A stretch of DNA of 64,000 nucleotides from Nitrosospira sp. Nl5 (lineage in GTDB: Bacteria; Pseudomonadota; Gammaproteobacteria; Burkholderiales; Nitrosomonadaceae), in NCBI RefSeq assembly GCF_900102495.1, contig NZ_FMVQ01000003.1:62001-126000 (forward strand). Reading direction: 5' to 3'. A program made the translations under genes and the position numbers. Each line of letters opens with the position of its first letter. The stretch's first letter is position 1. The notes under the pieces are model-generated. The model searched no databases and was not told where the DNA came from. It saw only the letters and a list, made by a program, of their open reading frames with translations. Positions 58,015-64,000 of the stretch are shown here, piece after piece.

Positions 58015-58476
58015 TCAGGATTTCTTCTGCTTTTTCAGCAATGATTCGACCGCGGTTTTTAGAGGCGATGGAGGTAATTCCGTCGCCAGGCCGTTCAGGC
58101 TTTCCATGCCTGCGGGGCCTATTCTCCGCCGCCTCTCTGGCAAGACGGTTGATGAGGAATTTCCCGTGATTGCAAGGTAATCTGCTTGCACAGCAACCCG
58201 AATTGCAGTAACCTCATAACCCTTCGCCTGAAATCTTAATAATAATGACGGCAGGGTTTGCCTAAGTTTTGCTGCGATTGCCCCGTTATGCGTGCATATG
58301 GTCAGGTTTCCTTCAGAAAACCCGCCTAAAGTGCAGCATTGAGCGAGTTGAGGCGGGGCGATTTCCATGAACACCCGTTGCATCGCGGTTAACTCATCCA
58401 TGTGGCCGAATAATCGTTGGTGATGGGGTGTCAATCTAAGAGCGCCGAGGAAAAAATTGATCTTGCGCGTGGTCAT
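58015..58476 (-). CDS. DUF721 (DciA-like) protein
   Basis: A 153 aa protein of the DUF721 family; some members (DciA) load the replicative helicase DnaB. The start ATG 58476 is divergent from the M23 peptidase gene. The recognisable core is LGGFSEGNLTICTHNGAIAAKLRQTLPSLL (split over about 50-79) with VTAIRVAVQ following. The C-terminal 50 residues are low in conservation and end in LLKKQKKS. This place between ftsZ and an M23 peptidase plus secA is common in proteobacteria. A helicase-loading role is inference from the family only. Confidence 0.8.
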   Translation of the reverse strand: MTTRKINFFLGALRLTPHHQRLFGHMDELTAMQRVFMEIAPPQLAQCCTLGGFSEGNLTICTHNGAIAAKLRQTLPSLLLRFQAKGYEVTAIRVAVQADYLAITGNSSSTVLPERRRRIGPAGMESLNGLATELPPSPLKTAVESLLKKQKKS

Positions 58477-58508
58477 GGATCTGGCTCAATAATAAATGAG
58501 GGAATAAG

Positions 58509-59426
58509 ATGAATGTTATTCTAATTTCCAATAACCTGGCAAAAGCGAGAACGTTAACCCTAACCAGCGCCCATCTTGTGCTTCTGGCGGGAGGGTTCCT
58601 GCTTGCTATCGTGTTATTGGCAATGGGCCTGAACTATCTTTCCCTGCGTTATGCAGACAAGATTGACAGTCCCTCGTTGCGATCCCTGGTGTTAAGCGTA
58701 CAGCAGGAGGAACATCAGAAAACCCAGTCATATTTGCGCGATAGCCTTAACGCCATGGCCGTTAGAATGGGCCAGATGCAGGCGCAATTGCTGCGGCTCG
58801 ATTCAGTGGGAGCGCGTCTGGCAGAGCTATCCGGAATCAAACCCCAGGAATTTCTATTCAATCAAAGCCCAGGACAGGGAGGAATCCTCTCCACCTTGCC
58901 ATCAGAGGACATTTCATTTGTAGAGTTTAACAATAAGATCCAGGAATTGTCGCTCATATTGGATGACCGCGCCGACAAGCTCGGTGCACTGGATTCTGTC
59001 CTAATGCAAGACAGGCTCAAGAAAAAGATGCTTCCATCCATTATGCCGGTGAGCACAAAGTGGTACTCTTCCGGCTTCGGCGTGCGCATTGATCCCTTCA
59101 CAGGAAGGAGCGCTTTCCATGAAGGCGTGGATTTCACGGCTGCAACGGGTACCCCAATTGTGGCTGCGGCGGGGGGCGTAGTCGTGTATTCCGGTTACCA
59201 TCCCGAATATGGTAATATGATTGATGTTGACCACGGCAATGATCTCGTCAGCCGTTATGCCCATGCTTCGAAGCGCCTGGTCACGCAGGGCCAGGTGGTG
59301 GTGCGGGGACAGAAGATTGCGGAAGTGGGTAGCACTGGCCGCTCTACCGGTCCGCATCTGCATTTTGAAGTCAGGCACAGGGGCTTACCACAAAATCCAT
59401 CGCGGTTCTTGAAGATGCCCGGTTGA
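58509..59426 (+). CDS. M23 family metallopeptidase with coiled-coil region
   Basis: Periplasmic, membrane-anchored LytM-type protein, either a peptidoglycan endopeptidase or an amidase activator. The 305 aa product has one membrane helix at about residues 22-43 (LVLLAGGFLLAIVLLAMGL), a coiled-coil stretch (about 65-160), and the M23 domain (about 185-300). Zinc ligands are in FHEGVDFTA (HxxxD, about 200) and GPHLHFEVRHRG (HxH, about 281-283), so catalysis is plausible. The RBS is GAGGGAATAAG. It is separated from secA by a terminator. Confidence 0.92.
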   Translation: MNVILISNNLAKARTLTLTSAHLVLLAGGFLLAIVLLAMGLNYLSLRYADKIDSPSLRSLVLSVQQEEHQKTQSYLRDSLNAMAVRMGQMQAQLLRLDSVGARLAELSGIKPQEFLFNQSPGQGGILSTLPSEDISFVEFNNKIQELSLILDDRADKLGALDSVLMQDRLKKKMLPSIMPVSTKWYSSGFGVRIDPFTGRSAFHEGVDFTAATGTPIVAAAGGVVVYSGYHPEYGNMIDVDHGNDLVSRYAHASKRLVTQGQVVVRGQKIAEVGSTGRSTGPHLHFEVRHRGLPQNPSRFLKMPG

Positions 59427-59447
59427 CCGGACCAATATTCTGCTGCG

Positions 59448-59479
59448 GGGTGAGGCCAAAAACCTCACCCTTTATTTTT
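59448..59479 (+). terminator. Rho-independent terminator between the M23 peptidase and secA
   Basis: GGGTGAGG (59448-59455) pairs exactly with CCTCACCC (59463-59470) across a 7-base loop, followed by TTTATTTTT. It lies 21 bases after the peptidase stop and 34 bases before the secA ATG. Strong by stem and T tract; secA must then have its own start in the short spacer, or the hairpin acts as an attenuator. Confidence 0.85.
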
Positions 59480-59512
59480 GGACGCCTGTTTAAATAGAAT
59501 TTCTCGAACTTC

Positions 59513-62257
59513 ATGCTGAACAACCTGCTCAAGAAAGTCTTCGGAAGCCGTAACGACCGTCTCATCAAGCAATATTTCCAGGCCGTGGGGAAGATTAATG
59601 CCTTGGAAGCCAGGATTGCAGCGCTTGGCGACGCTGAGTTGCGCGCCAAGACCGAAGAGTTCAAGCAGCGTATCGCCGATGGGGCAACTCTTGATTCGTT
59701 GCTGCCGGAAGGGTTTGCGGTGGTGCGTGAAGCCGGTAAACGGACGCTGGGAATGCGTCATTTCGACGTGCAGCTAATCGGCGGTATGGTGCTTCACAGC
59801 GGCAGGATCGCAGAGATGCGAACAGGAGAAGGTAAAACGCTAATGGCGACTTTGCCCGCGTATCTCAACGCCTTGGCTGGGAAGGGCGTTCATCTGGTCA
59901 CGGTGAACGATTATCTGGCTAAACGCGATGCGGAATGGATGGGGCGCATCTACCACTTCCTCGGTATCAGCGTTGGGGTGATCCTTTCACAGATGGATCA
60001 CGATAATAAACAGGCCGCCTATGCTTCTGATATAACCTACGGTACCAATAACGAATTCGGCTTCGATTATCTGCGCGACAACATGGTGACTCACCCTGCC
60101 GAGCGGGTGCAACGTGCGCTCAACTATGCCATCGTTGACGAAGTCGATTCCATTTTGATCGACGAAGCGCGTACTCCATTGATTATATCCGGTCAGGCCG
60201 AAGGCAACACCGAAGTATACGTACGCATGAACGCGCTAGTTCCGAAGCTTTCCCGCCAGGAAAAAGAGAACAGCCCGGGTGATTTCAGCGTGGATGAAAA
60301 ATCCCAGCAGGTGCTTTTAAGCGAGGCAGGTTTTGAAAATGCCGAGAAATTGCTTGTCCAGGCTGAGCTTCTTTCCCCTGGAACCAGTCTTTACGATCCG
60401 GCCAACATCAACCTTGTTCATCACCTTTATGCTGCCTTGCGTGCCCATGCCTTATTTCTTCGTGACCAGCATTATGTGGTACAGAATGGCGAAGTGGTCA
60501 TTGTCGACGAGTTTACCGGCCGGCTCATGTCCGGCAGGCGCTGGTCGGAAGGTCTGCACCAGGCGGTAGAAGCAAAGGAAGGCGTCCCTATCCAGAAGGA
60601 AAATCAGACGCTTGCCTCGATCACTTTTCAAAATTATTTCCGCATGTATCACAAGCTGGCCGGCATGACGGGTACCGCGGATACCGAGGCGTACGAGTTT
60701 CAGCAAATTTACGGACTGGAGACCGTGATCATTCCCACCCACCGTCCCATGATACGTGACGATCGCATGGATCAGGTATTCCGCACCATGGACGAAAAGA
60801 ATCGCGCCATCATTGAAGGAATTAAAGACTGCTACCAGAAATCGCAACCTGTTCTGGTCGGAACGACTTCTATTGAGAACAATGAGCTACTGTCGGAATT
60901 ACTCACGCGTGAGAAATTGCCGCACCAATTGCTAAATGCCAAGCAACATGCAAGCGAGGCGGAGATCGTCGCGCAGGCCGGTCGTCCCAAAATGATCACC
61001 ATTGCTACCAACATGGCAGGGCGAGGCACCGACATCGTGCTAGGCGGCAACCCGGAGCCGGAAATTGAGCGTATTCGCTCGGACGAGAATGTGAGCGAGC
61101 CGGCCAAGCTTGAGCGTATTGCGGAATTGCAAGGGCAGTGGCAGCACCTTCACGATGAGGTGCTGAAGCAAGGAGGGCTGCACATTATCGGTACCGAACG
61201 ACATGAATCCCGGCGCGTGGATAACCAGTTGCGCGGCCGTTCCGGCCGTCAGGGCGACCCTGGTTCCAGTCGTTTCTATCTTTCACTGGAAGATCCGCTC
61301 CTGCGTATATTTGCATCTGATCGCGTTGCAAGCATCATGCAGCGGCTTAACATGCCGGAAGGCGAGGCCATCGAGCATCCGTGGGTGACGCGCGCCATTG
61401 AAAATGCGCAGCGCAAAGTGGAAGCCCGTAATTTTGACATGCGTAAACAATTGCTGGAATACGATGATGTTGCCAACGATCAGCGCAAGGTGATTTACCA
61501 GCAACGTAACGAGCTTCTTGAATCACAGGATATTTCAGAGACTATCACCGCAATGCGCGAGGACGTGTTCAATAGTCTCGTTGCTCTCCATATTCCGCCG
61601 GAGAGTGTCGAGGAGCAATGGGATATACCGGGTCTGGAGAAGGCATTGGCGGCCGAATATCAGTTGCAATTGCCATTGCGGGAGTGGCTGGAGAAAGAGT
61701 CCGAGCTGCATGAAGAGAACCTCCGTCAACGCATTGCGGGGGTAGCACATGCGCATTATGCTGGAAAGGTAGAGCAGGTCGGTATCGGGATCATGCATCA
61801 GTACGAGCGCGCGGTGATGCTGCAAAGCGTCGATACTCACTGGCGTGAGCATCTGGCGGCATTGGATCATTTACGCCAGGGGATTCATTTGCGCGGGTAT
61901 GCGCAGAAAAATCCCAAACAGGAATACAAACGCGAAGCCTTTGAGCTATTTACCGCCATGCTTGAGGAGATCAAGACAGAGGTCACCAGAACTCTCATGA
62001 CTGTTCAGATCAGGAGTGAGCAACAGGTGGAAGCGGTGGCGGAGACGCAGCACGCGCCGGTGAATGTGCAGTATCACCATGCGGCTTATGAGGAGGTACT
62101 GGGCGAAGAAGAGGAAGGCCGTGCAGGTCTTGAAGATCAGGGGCGCACTGAGAAGCATCAGCCATTCGTGCGCCAGGGTGAGAAGGTCGGCCGCAACGAT
62201 CCATGTCCCTGTGGGTCAGGAAAGAAATATAAGCAATGTCACGGCAAGCTCAGTTAA
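59513..62257 (+). CDS. secA: Preprotein translocase ATPase SecA
   Basis: Motor of Sec-dependent protein export. The 914 aa product starts at ATG 59513. NBD1 has [20 protein letters not shown] (about 102-121), [18 protein letters not shown] (about 172-189) and [19 protein letters not shown] (about 209-227). The preprotein cross-linking domain, NBD2 ([20 protein letters not shown], about 496-515; [21 protein letters not shown]) and the helical scaffold ([19 protein letters not shown]) follow. The C-terminal zinc-binding tail [14 protein letters not shown] is intact. Length equals the proteobacterial norm. A 12-base tandem duplication covers its stop codon. Confidence 0.97.
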   Translation: MLNNLLKKVFGSRNDRLIKQYFQAVGKINALEARIAALGDAELRAKTEEFKQRIADGATLDSLLPEGFAVVREAGKRTLGMRHFDVQLIGGMVLHSGRIAEMRTGEGKTLMATLPAYLNALAGKGVHLVTVNDYLAKRDAEWMGRIYHFLGISVGVILSQMDHDNKQAAYASDITYGTNNEFGFDYLRDNMVTHPAERVQRALNYAIVDEVDSILIDEARTPLIISGQAEGNTEVYVRMNALVPKLSRQEKENSPGDFSVDEKSQQVLLSEAGFENAEKLLVQAELLSPGTSLYDPANINLVHHLYAALRAHALFLRDQHYVVQNGEVVIVDEFTGRLMSGRRWSEGLHQAVEAKEGVPIQKENQTLASITFQNYFRMYHKLAGMTGTADTEAYEFQQIYGLETVIIPTHRPMIRDDRMDQVFRTMDEKNRAIIEGIKDCYQKSQPVLVGTTSIENNELLSELLTREKLPHQLLNAKQHASEAEIVAQAGRPKMITIATNMAGRGTDIVLGGNPEPEIERIRSDENVSEPAKLERIAELQGQWQHLHDEVLKQGGLHIIGTERHESRRVDNQLRGRSGRQGDPGSSRFYLSLEDPLLRIFASDRVASIMQRLNMPEGEAIEHPWVTRAIENAQRKVEARNFDMRKQLLEYDDVANDQRKVIYQQRNELLESQDISETITAMREDVFNSLVALHIPPESVEEQWDIPGLEKALAAEYQLQLPLREWLEKESELHEENLRQRIAGVAHAHYAGKVEQVGIGIMHQYERAVMLQSVDTHWREHLAALDHLRQGIHLRGYAQKNPKQEYKREAFELFTAMLEEIKTEVTRTLMTVQIRSEQQVEAVAETQHAPVNVQYHHAAYEEVLGEEEEGRAGLEDQGRTEKHQPFVRQGEKVGRNDPCPCGSGKKYKQCHGKLS

Positions 62258-62272
62258 TTCCTCAGTTAATTC
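62249..62272. repeat. 12-bp tandem duplication across the secA stop codon
   Basis: CTCAGTTAATTC occurs at 62249-62260 and again immediately at 62261-62272. The first copy contains the secA stop TAA (62255-62257), so the second copy is untranslated and gives a second in-frame TAA at 62267-62269. Looks like a recent replication-slippage event. Confidence 0.8.
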
Positions 62273-62383
62273 GCCGGGCATCCATTAAATCAGAGCCGCA
62301 CAATCCTTAACAACCCCCGAACCGGTCTTGTCAATCCTGAATCCGCTCGTACAAACCCAAGGTCGCCAAGCTGAAGGGAGTGA

Positions 62384-62956
62384 TCAACCGCCGGAGCCAG
62401 GATTATCGCTTCGTTTCTGGAAATACTCGTCGTAGCGAAAGATATAATCCTTATCCGCGAGTGGCAAATGGCAGGCGCGGCAGGTTGCGGTATCGTCCGG
62501 CGCTTTCGTTTTCGCATCGGCGAGATACATGGCGTATACCCAGTCACCATTCTTGAGTTCCGGAGGCGTAACGGTGTCGCCCCACTCGGCGCCTTTACCC
62601 ATCACCCCGATCTTTAGCAGCTCGCCCTTGACAAATTTACCATCCGGGCCTTTCAGCGGCGTACCGTCAGCCGCTTCTCGGGCCTTGTATATCTCCATGA
62701 CGGAAATGGTACCGTTGGGAAAAGCCTCGCCCATTTTTGTGCTATGCCCGATAGGGTTGATGTAGATTTCGCGGACCTGCTTGGTATCAGTGCGCTGGAT
62801 ATCAGACAAGAATTTAGGCCAGCTCTTGTAGTCCGCAGGAACCGGTAACTCGCCGTCCCCGTATTTCTGGACTTGGGGCGTGGGCGGCGTTTGTGCGCAC
62901 CCAATTAGTACCGTCGCCAATACCGTGGCCGTGACAACCCATTTAGCACATTTCAT
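62384..62956 (-). CDS. Cytochrome P460 family lipoprotein
   Basis: Periplasmic c-type haem protein of the P460 family, whose members in ammonia oxidisers oxidise hydroxylamine, yielding NO or N2O. The ATG at 62956 has AAGGAG 8 bases upstream (190 aa); the frame extends to 63016 without sense. The signal is of lipoprotein type with LIGC (Cys near residue 19). The fold is represented by SWPKFLSDIQRTDTKQVREIYIN (split over about 44-66), GTISVMEIYKAREA (about 79-92) and GDWVYAMYLADAK. The haem motif is CRACHLP (CxxCH, about 162-168), followed by KDYIFRYDEYF. The lysine that would cross-link to haem cannot be fixed without alignment, so cytochrome c'-beta remains possible. Confidence 0.88.
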   Translation of the reverse strand: MKCAKWVVTATVLATVLIGCAQTPPTPQVQKYGDGELPVPADYKSWPKFLSDIQRTDTKQVREIYINPIGHSTKMGEAFPNGTISVMEIYKAREAADGTPLKGPDGKFVKGELLKIGVMGKGAEWGDTVTPPELKNGDWVYAMYLADAKTKAPDDTATCRACHLPLADKDYIFRYDEYFQKRSDNPGSGG

Positions 62957-63327
62957 CTGGTTTTCTCCTTTGTCATCGATACTAGGGGACCTGTGAATAA
63001 GTCCTTCGTGGAGCACCCGTTTTGCCGCTCATTTAGACCTGGCCTCGCATGCTATTTTAGCAGCCTGCCTGACTCAAAGGAAATAGGCTGCAAAAAGCGC
63101 GTGGTGGACCGTTACATACTTCACTCTTGCGTGCCATAGAGTTCTATAAACAACCATTAACACTTGGAATCCTCAAATCCATCCTCTCCAGTCATTTTTT
63201 CGCTTCGATTCTCCATGTCGGACTGCTAGTTTGAACGTTATTGCAGGAATCACTGCTCTGCGGCCCACCTATTCCATTCGGATCCTGGCTGTGATACCGT
63301 CAACAACCACAATCATTACGGCATCAT
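62957..63327. other. Intergenic region between cytochrome P460 and the M3 peptidase
   Basis: About 370 bases with no supportable gene. It must contain the promoter of the P460 gene (minus) and the end of the peptidase transcript. No clear promoter or terminator hairpin is seen. Confidence 0.5.
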
Positions 63328-64000
63328 TCAAGCGGCCATTCCGTTATGACGCAATAGCGCATCTATTCTTGGCTCGCGTCCACGAAATGCGACGAATGAC
63401 TCCAGCGCCGGGCGACTGCCTCCAACCGAGAGAATCTCATTCCGGAAACGGGCGCCGGTTTCATCATTGATCACTTCATCGCCACCAGTTTCCTCAAACA
63501 GGCTGTAAGCGTCGGCCGACAAGACTTCCGCCCACTTGTAGCTGTAATAACCGGCCGCATAGCCCCCACCAAAAACATGCGAAAAACTGTTGGGAAAACG
63601 GTTGAACTCGGGTGGGATAATGACCGCTATCTGCTTGCGAATTTCATCCAGCAACTGCTGCGCGGTTTTGCCTCCACCTGGATCGAAATCAAAATGCAGA
63701 CGCATATCGAACAGGGAGAATTCCAGTTGGCGCAGCATTTGAAGGCCACTCTGAAAATTCTTCGCCGCCAGCATCTTGTCGAACAACGCTCGCGGAATAG
63801 ACTCGCCGTTAGTGACATGCCTGGTCATATTGCTTACCACTTCCCATTCCCAGCAAAAGTTTTCCATAAACTGGCTGGGCAATTCTACTGCGTCCCATTC
63901 CACACCATTGATTCCTGATACATCCAGGTCTTCCACCTGGGTGAGCAGGTGATGAAGGCCATGACCAAATTCATGGAACAGCGTTATGACTTCATCATGG
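63328..64000 (-). CDS. prlC: M3 family oligopeptidase A, 5' end cut by window
   Basis: C-terminal part of a thimet-type zinc oligopeptidase that degrades signal-peptide fragments and other short peptides in the cytoplasm. The frame is open from the window edge to the stop at 63328-63330, about 223 codons. The zinc-binding motif HEFGHGLHH is near the cut end (about 63950-63980), followed by TQVEDLDVSGINGVEWDAVELPSQ (split), then FMENFCWEW, HVFGGGYAAGYYSYKWAEVLSADAYSLF and the C-terminal LESFVAFRGREPRIDALLRHNG, all typical of PrlC. The N-terminal two thirds lies beyond 64000. Confidence 0.93.
   Translation of the reverse strand, partial: HDEVITLFHEFGHGLHHLLTQVEDLDVSGINGVEWDAVELPSQFMENFCWEWEVVSNMTRHVTNGESIPRALFDKMLAAKNFQSGLQMLRQLEFSLFDMRLHFDFDPGGGKTAQQLLDEIRKQIAVIIPPEFNRFPNSFSHVFGGGYAAGYYSYKWAEVLSADAYSLFEETGGDEVINDETGARFRNEILSVGGSRPALESFVAFRGREPRIDALLRHNGMAA

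Noticed and set aside
1-64000. CRISPR arrays, tRNA or rRNA genes, insertion sequences
   Set aside because: No regularly spaced repeats, cloverleaf-like segments, rRNA sequence or transposase genes were recognised by reading; a tRNAscan or IS search was not possible.

Overview
The window looks like the chromosome of a betaproteobacterial ammonia oxidiser of the Nitrosospira/Nitrosomonas type. This rests on a cytochrome P460 lipoprotein (62384-62956), a betaproteobacterial XrtA/PEP-CTERM exopolysaccharide (EPS) locus, a meso-diaminopimelate-type division and cell wall (dcw) cluster, and moderate GC content. The genus is inferred from gene content; no database search was run. No tRNA, rRNA, CRISPR array or insertion sequence was recognised.

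Layout. 1-4.6 kb: the 5' part of an RND/HlyD-type adaptor gene, a hairpin-rich spacer, then amiC and tsaE (minus) and queG (plus), whose start codons nearly coincide. 5.3-19.8 kb: a nearly complete XrtA EPS locus on the plus strand (export lipoprotein, chain-length protein, tyrosine kinase, outer-membrane protein, ATPase, deacetylase, FemAB protein, two glycosyltransferases, exosortase A fused to EpsI, amidotransferase). 19.9-24.6 kb: an accessory module of a second deacetylase-fold protein, a GNAT/FemAB-like protein, a TylF-type O-methyltransferase and an FkbH-like HAD protein with a cysteine-rich N-terminus. It ends at a hairpin and faces a minus-strand group (24.6-28.2 kb) in which only the VanZ gene is intact; a beta-helix protein and a membrane protein carry frameshifts.

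28.4-31.5 kb: a probable zinc-uptake group (Fur/Zur regulator, small metal-associated membrane protein, ZnuD-like TonB receptor). 31.6-39.2 kb: lolC-lolD, a DUF2062 gene (minus), comEC and relA, the last with a degenerate HD site. 39.5-57.7 kb: the dcw cluster in order mraZ-rsmH-ftsL-ftsI-murE-murF-mraY-murD-ftsW-murG-murC-murB-ddl-ftsQ-ftsA-ftsZ, preceded by a recognisable promoter and MraZ operator. 58-62.3 kb: a DUF721 gene (minus), an M23 peptidase and secA, with a terminator ahead of secA. 62.4-64 kb: cytochrome P460 and the 3' part of an M3 oligopeptidase (both minus).

The EPS genes should work together: sugars are assembled and modified, the chain is polymerised and exported under control of the kinase/chain-length pair, and exosortase A processes PEP-CTERM proteins encoded elsewhere. 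No PEP-CTERM substrate and no priming sugar transferase lie in this window. The accessory module is the least-explained part and the best candidate for unrecorded biochemistry, probably glycan decoration. Its function is inferred only from enzyme families.
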